Assembly (NCBI RefSeq): GCF_002149015.1
Contig: NZ_NGFO01000023.1
Location: 31,306 to 95,305, forward strand
Reading direction: 5' to 3'
DNA length: 64,000 nt
Source: Gordonia lacunae
GTDB taxonomy: Bacteria; Actinomycetota; Actinomycetes; Mycobacteriales; Mycobacteriaceae
The translations under genes were made by a program, and so were the position numbers. Of the stretch, positions 1-7,938 are shown one piece after another. The notes beneath the pieces are model-generated. The model was not told the DNA's origin. It was given only the letters and a program-made list of their open reading frames with translations, and did no database searches. How positions within the stretch are numbered: the first letter of the stretch is position 1; each line of letters opens with the position of its first letter.

Positions 1-909
1 GGTGGCCGATGGTCCGATCTTCTCGACGATCTCCCCCAGTACTCCTGCCCGACTACGGATCCCGTTGTGGCGGGGTTCGAGGACGAGTGCGCCGACCGCG
101 TCATCGAATGCGCCGGGCGGCATCGAGATCCCGTACATGGCCAACATGTGTCGCGCGGCTTCCTCGGTGACCAGGCCGTCCAGGGTGTCGCGCAACGCCG
201 ACGCTTCTTCTCCCGTGGCACCGAGGGTGGTGAGGATGCCCGGCAGGAATCGGATCTCGTCGGGGTCACGTCCGGCCTCGGCGGCTCGACGGCGCAGGTC
301 GGTGCGGAACGCGCGAGCGGCGTCCTTGGTGGGCGTGGCACCGAAGACGACGTCGGCATGGCGCGCGGCGAACGCCCGCCCGGTGTCCGACGCCCCGGCC
401 TGCACCAGCAGCGGACGGTCGGAGCCCCACCGCTCACGCAGTCTGTCGACGATGCCGTCGGCCACCTGATATCGCTCGTCATGTCCCGGGACGGTTATGT
501 TTCCGAACGCCCTCGCCGTCTTCGGTGCCCCGGTGGTCACGATGTTCCAGCCGATGCGTCCATCCGAGAGCGCGTGGAGCGTTCGGAAGGTGCGATAGAG
601 CTGTTCCGGCGTGGTGAACACCGTCGACGAGGTGATGACGATGTTGAGATCGGGGACCTCGTGCAGAATCGCGGCGGCCAGCGTCGTGGGTTCGAACGGC
701 CACCGGATCACCGAGGAGACCAGGGGGTCGTACCCGACGAAGTCGGCGAAGAAGACCCCGTCGAATCCCCCGGCCTGCACCGACCGTGCGAAATCCAGGT
801 AGTAACCGGGATCGTTGATTTGTTCGATGGGAGACGAGGGCAACCGCCAGGCGCCCTCGTGGTCACCCGAATGGTGGATGTCGGCGAACAGCAGCGGCGT
901 CGGACTCAC
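1..909 (-). CDS. NtaA/SnaA/DszA-type flavin-dependent monooxygenase, cut by left edge
   Basis: About 303 residues are visible and the C-terminus lies outside the window. The frame starts at a GTG that overlaps the stop of the upstream gene by 4 bp. The sequence has the family landmarks: an early FADFVGYD strand, PTTLAAAILHEVP, LSDGRIGWNIVTT and later LLVQAGASDTGRAFAARHADVVF. Family members use FMNH2 supplied by a reductase to oxidise nitrogen- or sulfur-containing substrates. Between the DERY helix and VQAGAS the protein lacks the lid insertion of about 50 residues that normally sits there. That segment is present in the neighbouring short gene. The substrate cannot be told from sequence. The family call is secure, the exact role is not. 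Confidence 0.8.
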   Translation of the reverse strand, partial: MSPTPLLFADIHHSGDHEGAWRLPSSPIEQINDPGYYLDFARSVQAGGFDGVFFADFVGYDPLVSSVIRWPFEPTTLAAAILHEVPDLNIVITSSTVFTTPEQLYRTFRTLHALSDGRIGWNIVTTGAPKTARAFGNITVPGHDERYQVADGIVDRLRERWGSDRPLLVQAGASDTGRAFAARHADVVFGATPTKDAARAFRTDLRRRAAEAGRDPDEIRFLPGILTTLGATGEEASALRDTLDGLVTEEAARHMLAMYGISMPPGAFDDAVGALVLEPRHNGIRSRAGVLGEIVEKIGPSAT

Positions 910-1448
910 CCGCCGCCTCCTCGGATCGAATCCGCGAAGTCGACCACCGGCACCACGCCCTGTGGCCCCGCGGGTACGTCGAGGGGGGAATCGATGGTGA
1001 AGTACCGTCCGGACGCGGTCACCGGCACGATCCGGGCGGGGTCGGCATGCCGGCCGGTGACGCGGTCGTTGACGAGCGCGCCCGGCCGCCACGAGGTGAG
1101 CAAGGACGACACGACCTGCACCATCTCCGCTGCGCGACGGGGGTCCGAGTCGACCGGTCCCCACACCACTCGGCCTGCGGAGAGTTTGTCGATCTCCGCC
1201 AACCGCCGAGCGGTCGGGTACGGCTGCCACTGCGGCACGGGTACCGCCACCGCGATCCCGATGACATCGGTGGCCTGCGCGATGGCAGCAGCCACCACGA
1301 AGGGGTCCAGGTCATCGGAACCGGTGGTGTCGACGACGAGCGTGCCGGTCTGCCGATGGTCAGCGGATCGAGCCAGCTCGATCCCGTGCCGGAGGCCGTC
1401 CGCACTGTCGAAGCGCAGCGGGATCGGATCGTCGACGACGGCGCTCAC
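906..1448 (-). CDS. Short LLM-type protein resembling the N-terminal half of an NtaA/DszA monooxygenase
   Basis: 180 residues, starting at a GTG that overlaps the SDR stop by 4 bp. A longer in-frame ATG start would run far into the SDR and is rejected. Residues about 45-100 match the luciferase-like barrel (DPFVVAAAIAQATDVIGIAV, then PTARRLAEIDKLSAGRVVW). The C-terminus contains the lid segment of NtaA-type enzymes (SLLTSW, then GRYFTIDSPLDVPAGPQG). The protein then stops where a normal member would continue into VQAGAS and the rest of the barrel. It is therefore not a complete monooxygenase alone. It may pair with the next gene, which lacks exactly this lid. Both genes belong to one operon with the SDR and the acyl-CoA-dehydrogenase-like gene. 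Confidence 0.65.
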   Translation of the reverse strand: MSAVVDDPIPLRFDSADGLRHGIELARSADHRQTGTLVVDTTGSDDLDPFVVAAAIAQATDVIGIAVAVPVPQWQPYPTARRLAEIDKLSAGRVVWGPVDSDPRRAAEMVQVVSSLLTSWRPGALVNDRVTGRHADPARIVPVTASGRYFTIDSPLDVPAGPQGVVPVVDFADSIRGGGG

Positions 1449-2191
1449 GGCCGGTACTCCCCGACGTAGCGGCCGCCGTCGGCGACGAACTCGGAGCCGG
1501 TCGAGAATCGCGACGCATCGGACAGCAGGAACAACACCAGGGCGGTGATGTCGGCGGGCTGCCCGGGCTCCCGGATGATCTGGTTCGGTAGCACGTCGGA
1601 GTCCAGGCCGTCGATGAACGGCGTTGCGATCCGGCCCGGGTGGATCGAGTTGACGCGGATGTGCCAGCGCCCCAGATCCAGTGCGGCCGAACGGGTCAGA
1701 CCGCGCACTGCCCATTTCGCCGTCACATAGGCCACCCGGTCCTGGATTCCGATGAGCCCTGCGATCGACGAGATGTTGACGATGCTCCCGCCGCCGGACT
1801 CCCGGAGGGCCGGCGTGAGGGCCCGGACGCCCAGGAGGCTGCCGGTGACATTGACATCCTGCACGCGCCGGTACTCATCGAGATCGGTGTCGAGCACGGA
1901 GCCGGATCCGAAGATGCCCGCGTTGTTCACCAGCCCACCGACCGGCCCCTGGGCGCCGGCCACCTCCGCGACCTGGTGCCAGTGTTCGGCCGAAGTCACG
2001 TCGAGTTGCAGAGCGGTGGCCGCGGGGCCGATGCCTTCGGCGACACGCTTGACGCCGTCGACGTCGATGTCGCCGAGGACGACGCTGCCACCGGCCCCGA
2101 CGATGGCCCGGGCATGCGCGGCACCCATTCCGCCGGCTGCTCCCGACACGACGAACACACGACCGGCGAGGGTGTCCGAGGTGAATGTCAC
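1445..2191 (-). CDS. Short-chain dehydrogenase/reductase
   Basis: 248 residues, NAD(P)-dependent classical SDR. The cofactor motif is SGAAGGMGAAHA near residue 15, NNAG is near residue 90, the catalytic serine lies in INISSIAG and the YxxxK pair in YVTAK. The C-terminus ends in a typical SEFVADGG segment. The chosen start is the GTG at 2191, 1 bp after the acyl-CoA-dehydrogenase stop. A longer frame upstream runs antisense-free into that gene and has no SDR homology. The gene is the second in an operon that continues into two flavin monooxygenase-type genes. It probably oxidises an alcohol or reduces a ketone intermediate of that pathway. The substrate is unknown. Confidence 0.85.
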   Translation of the reverse strand: MTFTSDTLAGRVFVVSGAAGGMGAAHARAIVGAGGSVVLGDIDVDGVKRVAEGIGPAATALQLDVTSAEHWHQVAEVAGAQGPVGGLVNNAGIFGSGSVLDTDLDEYRRVQDVNVTGSLLGVRALTPALRESGGGSIVNISSIAGLIGIQDRVAYVTAKWAVRGLTRSAALDLGRWHIRVNSIHPGRIATPFIDGLDSDVLPNQIIREPGQPADITALVLFLLSDASRFSTGSEFVADGGRYVGEYRP

Positions 2192-2192
2192 G

Positions 2193-3368
2193 TCAGAGCA
2201 CCCCGAGTGCGAAGGCGCCGACGTACGCGCGGATGCTGTCGGTGTTCGGCGGGTGGAAACTGCCGGCGCGCACATCGCGGTAGAGGCGCTCGAGCTCACC
2301 ACGACGGTGCAGTGACCCGGCACCGGCGATCTCGAGGGCCAGGTCGGTGACGGTGCGCGCCACCCGGGTGCCGTTCTCCTTGGCGGCGAACAGCCGCAGC
2401 AACGCGCGATCGCCGAGATCGGCTCCATCGGTGAGCGCCGCGGTCAGGGCGTCCAGCTGGCCGGTGACACCTTCGAGTGCCAGTTCGGCCTCGGCCACGT
2501 GATACTGGGTGAACGGCTTGTGCGCGACCGATTCTCCGCCCAGGCTCACCGCCGTCCGCGAGCGCGCTGTCGCGATGGCGACGTCCAGGGCCCGGCGTGC
2601 GACTCCGAGGTAGATGTTCCCGAGCGCGGGCAGGACCCACGGAAAGACTCCCGCGATGTAACCCGTCGGCGGCTGACCGAGATCGACGATCTCCACGACA
2701 CGGTCGGCGGGCAGGAACACGTCGTCGAGGAGGGTGTCGTGACTCGCGGTCGCTCGCACCCCGAGGGTGTCCCAGGTCTCGACCGTGGACACACCCTCCT
2801 GATCGCGAGAGATGAAGCCGTGCACGATCTTCGGGTGGTCCGGGTCTGAGTTGTCGCGCGCGTGCACACCCAGCCACTGCCACGCCGGCGACAATGATGT
2901 GAAGATCTTGTGCCCGGACAGCCGGTACCCGCCCTCGACCGGGGTTGCGACGGTGGTCGAGTCGTCGATCGAGACGTCGTTGCCCGGCTCACCGTGGCCG
3001 GCCGCCACGACCTTGCCCGCCACGACCTCGTCGGCCAGCCACTTGAGCGAGGTGTCGCCCGCGCGCAACGCGTCGCCGAGCGGCCCCGTCCAGTACAGAT
3101 GCATGTTGATGCCCAGGGCGGTCGCCGGTGCGTGGGCCGCGAGCCGGCGTTGCTCGGCGTTGACCTGATGCAGCGTCAGCCCGAGTCCGCCGTGCTCGCG
3201 GGGGATCGCGGCCCGCAGATAGCCGAGTTCGCGCAGGTCGTCGAGGTCCTCGGCGAAGAACGTGTTGTCGCGATCATGCACGACGGCCCGTTCCCGGAAG
3301 CGTTCGAGCGCATCCTCCGGGATGAGCCACTCGGTGTCGGAATCGGGTAGAGCGGTGGTTTCGGTCAT
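2193..3368 (-). CDS. Acyl-CoA dehydrogenase-like flavoprotein (SfnB/DszC-type group)
   Basis: 391 residues with the three-domain acyl-CoA dehydrogenase layout. The N-terminal helical domain has LGYLRAAIPREHGGLGLT, the middle beta domain has GGYRLSGHKIFTSLSPAW, and a C-terminal helical bundle ends the protein. The setting (flavin monooxygenase-type genes, divergent LysR) favours the SfnB/DszC-like monooxygenase or desulfurisation-type branch over a beta-oxidation enzyme, but this is an inference. An AGGAAAGG ribosome site precedes the ATG. It is the first gene of a four-gene minus-strand operon, divergent from lysR with about 40 bp between the starts. Confidence 0.8.
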   Translation of the reverse strand: MTETTALPDSDTEWLIPEDALERFRERAVVHDRDNTFFAEDLDDLRELGYLRAAIPREHGGLGLTLHQVNAEQRRLAAHAPATALGINMHLYWTGPLGDALRAGDTSLKWLADEVVAGKVVAAGHGEPGNDVSIDDSTTVATPVEGGYRLSGHKIFTSLSPAWQWLGVHARDNSDPDHPKIVHGFISRDQEGVSTVETWDTLGVRATASHDTLLDDVFLPADRVVEIVDLGQPPTGYIAGVFPWVLPALGNIYLGVARRALDVAIATARSRTAVSLGGESVAHKPFTQYHVAEAELALEGVTGQLDALTAALTDGADLGDRALLRLFAAKENGTRVARTVTDLALEIAGAGSLHRRGELERLYRDVRAGSFHPPNTDSIRAYVGAFALGVL

Positions 3369-3390
3369 CGAGAATCCTTTCCTGGTGCAC

Positions 3391-3409
3391 CGTGCGCGGA
3401 ACGCGCACG
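3391..3409. promoter_or_regulatory. Inverted repeat in the ACAD/LysR divergent promoter
   Basis: CGTGCGC - GGAAC - GCGCACG is a perfect 7-bp inverted repeat in the short divergent space. It ends directly at the ATG of the LysR gene at 3410. This is the expected place for an autoregulatory LysR site, although the classic T-N11-A spacing is not evident. Function is inferred. Confidence 0.4.
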
Positions 3410-4360
3410 ATGTGCGTGGTGAGAACCGAGCAGTTGCGGGCGTTGACGGTGATCGCCGAGACCTCGTCGCTGCGGGCGGCCGCTGCGCGACTCGGCATCA
3501 GTCAGTCGTCTCTCAGTACGTCGATCCAGCGACTGGAGGCCGAGCTCGGGGTGACCTTGCTGGGCCGCACGCGGACCGGGACGACGCTCACCGAGGCCGG
3601 CCGCGCGGCGCTGGCCCCCATCCGCGACGTGTGCCGGGCCGAGGACGACCTTCGCCGGGTTCTTTCCGAATACGGCGACGGCCGGCCCGAGCTCGTGCGG
3701 GTGGCCGCGGTGACGTCGGCGGTCAACACCGTGCTGCCGGTCGCGCTGCACGATGTCCTCGACGACGCGCGGCTCGAGGTGCAGGTGCGGATCGGTGGTT
3801 CCGACGACGTGATCGGTCAGGTCCTGGACGACAGCGCAGACCTCGGTCTGATCGTGTGTGAACCCGGTGTGCGCCCGCCGACCTCGGGTGTCCGCAGCGA
3901 GACACTCCTCTCGGCGCGGGTCGGCGTGGCCATGCCGGTGGGTCACCGGCTCGCCCGGGCCGACTCCGTCACGCTCGGTGACCTGCACGGCGAACGGATG
4001 ATCGACTTCCGCGCGGGCTACCTCATGCATCAGGTGGGTCGGCGCATGGCTGCCCAGACCACTGCGCGTGCCGTCTCCCATGTCGAGTCGACGCCGGAAG
4101 CCGTGCGTCTGGTGTCCGCGGGGGTCGGCATGTGCTTCGTTCCCCGATTCAGCGTGGCCGCCGGGGACCGGGTGGAGTGGCGTGAGCTGACCGATTCGGC
4201 CGAGCGGATCGACCTGGTACTGGTCAGTCCGGCGCGGATCCGTGCATCGATCGGACTGGGCCGGCTCACGGATCGGATTCGCTGGCACAGCAGGCGGCTT
4301 CACGGTGTCCGCCCGGAGACCGGTGGTTCGGCGAAGACCGCGGTCCGGGACACGGTGTAG
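3410..4360 (+). CDS. LysR-family transcriptional regulator
   Basis: 316 residues from ATG 3410. A GTG at 3392 and another at 3419 are alternative starts. The N-terminal winged helix spans about residues 5-65 (QLRALTVIAETSSLRAAAARLG, then SQSSLSTSIQRLEAELG). The rest is a periplasmic-binding-like effector domain. The gene is divergent from the ACAD-SDR-LLM operon and probably controls it in response to a pathway intermediate. No ribosome site is evident, so translation may be leaderless. Its last 61 bp overlap the 3' end of the convergent aldehyde dehydrogenase gene. Confidence 0.85.
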   Translation: MCVVRTEQLRALTVIAETSSLRAAAARLGISQSSLSTSIQRLEAELGVTLLGRTRTGTTLTEAGRAALAPIRDVCRAEDDLRRVLSEYGDGRPELVRVAAVTSAVNTVLPVALHDVLDDARLEVQVRIGGSDDVIGQVLDDSADLGLIVCEPGVRPPTSGVRSETLLSARVGVAMPVGHRLARADSVTLGDLHGERMIDFRAGYLMHQVGRRMAAQTTARAVSHVESTPEAVRLVSAGVGMCFVPRFSVAAGDRVEWRELTDSAERIDLVLVSPARIRASIGLGRLTDRIRWHSRRLHGVRPETGGSAKTAVRDTV

Positions 4361-5703
4361 TCCTCGATGGTGGCGCGGACTCCCTCCCGGCCGCGACCGG
4401 ATTCCTTGATCCCGCCGAAGGCGGTGACGTCCGATCGGTAGGTGGGCACGTCGCCGATGACGACCTGACCTGTTCGCAGCACCGACACCGCATGCGACGC
4501 AGTGCGGAGATCGTGGGTGAACACACCGGAACTCAAGCCGAACCGGGAATCGTTGACGCGCGCATAAGCCTCGTCGAGGTCGGTGTAGGTCAGGACCGAG
4601 ACCACCGGCCCGAACACCTCGTCGGTGATCACCCGGGCCGACGGCGGTGGGTCGAGCAGCACTGTCGGTGGCAGCCATCGACCCTCACCGGGTCCTCCGG
4701 TCGCGAGCCGCGCGCCGGCGTCGAGGGCCTCCCCCACCCAGCCACGAATCCGGTCCGCGGATGCGTCGTCGATCACCGGTCCGACGTCGGCGTGCTGATC
4801 TTGCTTTTCGGCGGCGGTGACCAGCAGCGGCACGAAGGTTTCGGCCGCCGACTCCGGGACATAGACGCGCTGGACCGACGTGCAGGCCTGACCGGCGTTG
4901 TAGAACCCGAAGAGTGCAATTCGTTCAGCGGCGTGACGCAGATCCTCGATCGAGGTGGCATCCGGCGCGATCACCGCGGCGGCATTGCCGCCGAGTTCGA
5001 CGATGACCTTCTTCCGCGGAATAGCATCGACGATGCGCCAACCGACCGCATCAGACCCGGTGAAACTGACGGTCGGCAACGCGGGGTGGGTGATGAGCTG
5101 CCAGGTCCGACGATGGTCGGTGTCGGGTTCGACAACGGTGACGATCCCCGAGGGGATCCCCGCCGCGTCGACCGCCCGTGTCAGCGCCGCCGCGGTCCGT
5201 GGGGTCCGGGGGCTGGGCACCACGATCACCGATGCTCCGGCGGCGACCGCGGGCGCAACCTTGTGGACGGTGAGGTGGAGCGGAAAGTTGAACGGAGACA
5301 ACGCCAGAACCGGTCCACGCGGCTCGCGGACGGTGATTGCCAGTCGCCCCGACCCGGTAGGTTGTGCGTCGAGTCGTTGAGCCTGCGGGTGCAGATCGAG
5401 TGTCTCGACCGCGGCGAGTCGGACGATCTGGGTGGCCCGCTCCACCTCCGTCCGTGCCCACTTGTCGGGCTTTCCGGTGTCCGCGTGGATCGCCGCCGCG
5501 ATCGTCTCAGAACCCGCCTCGAACTCGACGGCGAGGGCATTGAGCCACGAATGGCGTTGCCAGGAATCAGCTTCGGCGAGCACGGCGAGGGCATTGAGCC
5601 ACGAATGGCGTTGCCAGGAATCAGCTTCGGCGAGCACGGCGAGACCGTGGGCGGCGCCGTCGACGATGTCATCGACGGCGCGCGCCGCAGTGGTCAGGGT
5701 CAT
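4300..5703 (-). CDS. Aldehyde dehydrogenase family protein with an N-terminal 18-residue duplication
   Basis: 467 residues. The NAD(P)-binding region has SPFNFPLHLTVHKVAPA and VSFTGSDAVGW. The catalytic Glu lies in VIVELGGNAA and the catalytic Cys in NAGQACTSVQRVYVP, with ITDEVFGPVVSV near the C-terminus, so the active site looks intact. The start overlaps the stop of the AhpD-like gene by 4 bp. Near residue 20 an 18-residue block (AVLAEADSWQRHSWLNAL) occurs twice in a row, caused by an exact 54-bp tandem repeat. The family has this segment once, so the extra copy lengthens the N-terminal helical region. The enzyme probably oxidises an aldehyde from the adjacent catabolic operon to an acid. 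Confidence 0.85.
   Translation of the reverse strand: MTLTTAARAVDDIVDGAAHGLAVLAEADSWQRHSWLNALAVLAEADSWQRHSWLNALAVEFEAGSETIAAAIHADTGKPDKWARTEVERATQIVRLAAVETLDLHPQAQRLDAQPTGSGRLAITVREPRGPVLALSPFNFPLHLTVHKVAPAVAAGASVIVVPSPRTPRTAAALTRAVDAAGIPSGIVTVVEPDTDHRRTWQLITHPALPTVSFTGSDAVGWRIVDAIPRKKVIVELGGNAAAVIAPDATSIEDLRHAAERIALFGFYNAGQACTSVQRVYVPESAAETFVPLLVTAAEKQDQHADVGPVIDDASADRIRGWVGEALDAGARLATGGPGEGRWLPPTVLLDPPPSARVITDEVFGPVVSVLTYTDLDEAYARVNDSRFGLSSGVFTHDLRTASHAVSVLRTGQVVIGDVPTYRSDVTAFGGIKESGRGREGVRATIEDYTVSRTAVFAEPPVSGRTP
5528..5643. repeat. Exact 54-bp tandem duplication inside the aldehyde dehydrogenase gene
   Basis: The tract 5528-5643 repeats perfectly with a 54-bp period (2.15 copies). Fifty-four is a multiple of three, so the reading frame is kept and 18 residues are duplicated. 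The absence of any mismatch between copies suggests a recent event, or an assembly artefact. Confidence 0.95.
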
Positions 5704-6299
5704 CGAGTGGCGCCGGCGTCGAAGACCTCCGGGTCGGGCAACAGGCCCAATGCCAGCGAGATTCTGTTCGTGCCGTTGATGATTGCGACGATCTGTACGG
5801 CTTCGTAGATGTCGACGTCCGACAGGCCCAGGTCACGGAGCCTCTCAATGGCAGCATCCGACACCTCCCCGGGCTCGTCGGTGAGTGCGAGGGCGAGCTC
5901 GACCAGGGCATGCTCGCGCTCCGCCAGCTCGGGTACCTCCCGGTGGTCGAGGGAGATCCGGTGGGCGAGCCAGGGATCGTGCAGGAACTCCCCTAGTTCA
6001 TGAACGTGCAGCGCATGGCAGTACGAGCATCCGTTGCGGACCGAGACGACGGTGGCGAGGATCTCGCGCTCACGCCGGGTGATGGAGGTGGCCACGTCGG
6101 GCGAGCCCTGCAGGAGCGGGAAGAGGTATGCATTGAGTCGGTCGAAATGTCCCTCGTCGATGGCGAAGGCGCGTAGCCAGTTCGGGACGAATCCGGACTG
6201 CTCCTCGGTCGCGGCGAAGAACTTCTTGGTCTTGTCGGACAGGTCGTCCTCGGCTGGGATTGCCAGACGGGCGATCTGAGGTTGGGCGGCAGTGGTCAT
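5700..6299 (-). CDS. AhpD-like carboxymuconolactone-decarboxylase family peroxidase-related protein
   Basis: 199 residues. The AhpD-type redox motif is NGCSYCHALHVHELG around residues 90-105 (Cys-x2-Cys followed by His). Members of this fold act as thiol-dependent peroxide reductases or in related redox steps. The ATG is preceded by GGACTCCCC. It overlaps the aldehyde dehydrogenase by 4 bp and is a paralogue of the next gene upstream (shared FVPNW/YIPNW, then REILATV and NGCSYC). The pair may protect flavin monooxygenases of the neighbouring operon from peroxide, which is inferred only from position. Confidence 0.8.
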   Translation of the reverse strand: MTTAAQPQIARLAIPAEDDLSDKTKKFFAATEEQSGFVPNWLRAFAIDEGHFDRLNAYLFPLLQGSPDVATSITRREREILATVVSVRNGCSYCHALHVHELGEFLHDPWLAHRISLDHREVPELAEREHALVELALALTDEPGEVSDAAIERLRDLGLSDVDIYEAVQIVAIINGTNRISLALGLLPDPEVFDAGATR

Positions 6300-6333
6300 G
6301 GGGAGTCCTTGGTCGGTCGGGGCCTCGGTGCCG

Positions 6334-6921
6334 TCAGTTGAAGAACTGATCGTCCGGGGTCACCTGCAGGAAGATGCTGAACCGGTTCGCGGCTGCGAAT
6401 GCGGAGACCACGTGGACTGCCTCGTAGATCTGCTTGTCGTCGAGTCCCAGGTCGCGCAGTGACTCGATGTCGGTGTCGTCGACCTCGCCGGGATGCAGCG
6501 CCAGCTTGGCGGCGAAGCGCGCGAGGACGCGGTGTCGCTCGCCGAGTTCACGGACCTCGCGGAAGTCGATCGCGACGCGAGTGCCGAGCTTGCGATCGCC
6601 GAGAGCCTCGCCCAGACTGCCCGCGTGGTTCAAACGACAGTAGGAACAACCGTTCTCGGCCGAGGTGACGGTCGCCAAGATCTCGCGATCGACGTACGGG
6701 AGCAGTCCGGAGTTCGGGTCGAGCAGCGCCAGTAGGTAGTCGTTGAATCGTGCGGCGTGCGCACCACCGAGCGCGAAGGCGCGAGCCCAGTTCGGGATGT
6801 ATCCGAGCTGCCGCTCCAGGGAGCTGATCTGTTCCTTCAAACGCTCCGGCAGCTCATCGAACTCGGGAACGGAGAGGCGCGAGATTGACGTTGTGGCAGG
6901 AGTTTCCAAGATATCGGTCAC
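6334..6921 (-). CDS. AhpD-like carboxymuconolactone-decarboxylase family protein, paralogue of the downstream gene
   Basis: 195 residues from the GTG at 6921, which has a GAGGAC ribosome site 7 bases upstream. A longer frame starting at 6981 lacks such a site. The AhpD-type redox motif is NGCSYCRLNHAGSLG around residue 100, preceded by DREILATVTSAE. It lies 34 bp upstream of the second AhpD-like gene and is presumably co-transcribed with it and the aldehyde dehydrogenase. Physiological substrate unknown. Confidence 0.8.
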   Translation of the reverse strand: MTDILETPATTSISRLSVPEFDELPERLKEQISSLERQLGYIPNWARAFALGGAHAARFNDYLLALLDPNSGLLPYVDREILATVTSAENGCSYCRLNHAGSLGEALGDRKLGTRVAIDFREVRELGERHRVLARFAAKLALHPGEVDDTDIESLRDLGLDDKQIYEAVHVVSAFAAANRFSIFLQVTPDDQFFN

Positions 6922-7058
6922 GGCGGTCCTCGTCTGATCGGGCCCCGTTGGCGTGGGGCGACGAGAGTTCACGCTAGGCACCGATCAGAGGTTGGCCCAG
7001 ATTAAGAACTCGACGAGATCGAAGTTGCCGACGCGACGTAATCGATGGGTGGGTGCGG

Positions 7059-7079
7059 GTGATCGCTTCCTACGATCAC
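7059..7079. terminator. Possible hairpin between the methyltransferase 3' end and the AhpD-like promoter
   Basis: GTGATCG - 7 nt - CGATCAC is a perfect 7-bp inverted repeat 62 bp beyond the methyltransferase stop. There is no T-tract, so it could equally be an operator for the AhpD-like operon. Confidence 0.3.
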
Positions 7080-7140
7080 TCACACCGTGTGCGACGGGCA
7101 GGCCGGACGGCGCACTCGTGTCGACCCGCCTCCTGCGAAG

Positions 7141-7785
7141 TCAGGTCGTACGCCGTCGCGCCCGGAACACCACGTCGTGCGTGTGGTGACCGCCGCCGGC
7201 CACTCGTCCACGCTCTCGGGTCTCATCGGTGACCGTGTCCCAACCGTCGCCGAGCAGATCGGCGAAGTCGCCGGGCTGCACGTAGGCGTCGGGGTCGAAG
7301 CCGTGCGCCCGCACGCCTTCGGGGGCGTGCGCGACCACCAGGAGCGACCCGCCGGGCCCGACGGCCTCGACCAGTCGGCGTGCGGCGTCGATGTTCTCTT
7401 TCGGGATCGGGAAGTAGTGCGCCGTCACGAGATCGACGTCGGCCGCAGGAACGTCATCGGCGATCACGTCGGCACGCAACCAGGTGATCGACGGTCGTGG
7501 GTCGATCTCGCGGGCCCGGTCGACCGCGACCTGTGAGATGTCCAGGGCCGTGACCTGCCATCCGCGGTCGGCCAGCCACCGGGCGTCGGCGCCCTCGCCC
7601 GATCCGATGTCGAGTGCGGTGCCCGGATCGAGGTCGGACACCTCGGCGACGAGCGCGGGGTTGACGTCGGATGTCCAGAGCCGATCCGCGCCGCGGTAGC
7701 GCGCATCCCACCCCTCGGCGGTCCCCGGGTCGTGGGGCTTCGCGGGCTCGGTCACGGTGTCGGGGCTGCTGTTGTCGGAGGCCAT
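7141..7785 (-). CDS. Class I SAM-dependent methyltransferase
   Basis: 214 residues. Motif I is TALDIGSGEGADARWLADRGW near residue 60, followed by VTALDISQVAVDRARE (motif post-I) and LVTAHYFPIP (motif II region). This matches the UbiE/TehB-like small-molecule methyltransferase fold. The start is placed at ATG 7785 (MASDNSS). Farther upstream in-frame starts add sequence with no homology and overlap the divergent promoter. The frequent neighbour pattern of such genes gives no substrate clue here. Confidence 0.8.
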   Translation of the reverse strand: MASDNSSPDTVTEPAKPHDPGTAEGWDARYRGADRLWTSDVNPALVAEVSDLDPGTALDIGSGEGADARWLADRGWQVTALDISQVAVDRAREIDPRPSITWLRADVIADDVPAADVDLVTAHYFPIPKENIDAARRLVEAVGPGGSLLVVAHAPEGVRAHGFDPDAYVQPGDFADLLGDGWDTVTDETRERGRVAGGGHHTHDVVFRARRRTT

Positions 7786-7938
7786 GCATTCGACTGTGGC
7801 ATGCGACCTCGCAAGTGACCAGAACGGTTGCCGATGCGGCAAGAATCGACTCGGTGGCTGGGCAGGCCGGGTCACGCCGGACGCCCGCGCCCATCACGTC
7901 CGTCGACGATTCCGCCGACAGCAGGCAGACTGGTCGAC

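Noticed and set aside
2193..3368. Acyl-CoA dehydrogenase-like gene as a DszC desulfurisation enzyme
   Set aside because: The neighbours are compatible, but no diagnostic residues were identified, so only the family is reported.
6410..6415. Other CACGTG cores as additional parS sites (for example in the AhpD-like and ACAD genes)
   Set aside because: Only the 6-bp core is shared, the flanks are not palindromic, and they lie inside coding sequence.
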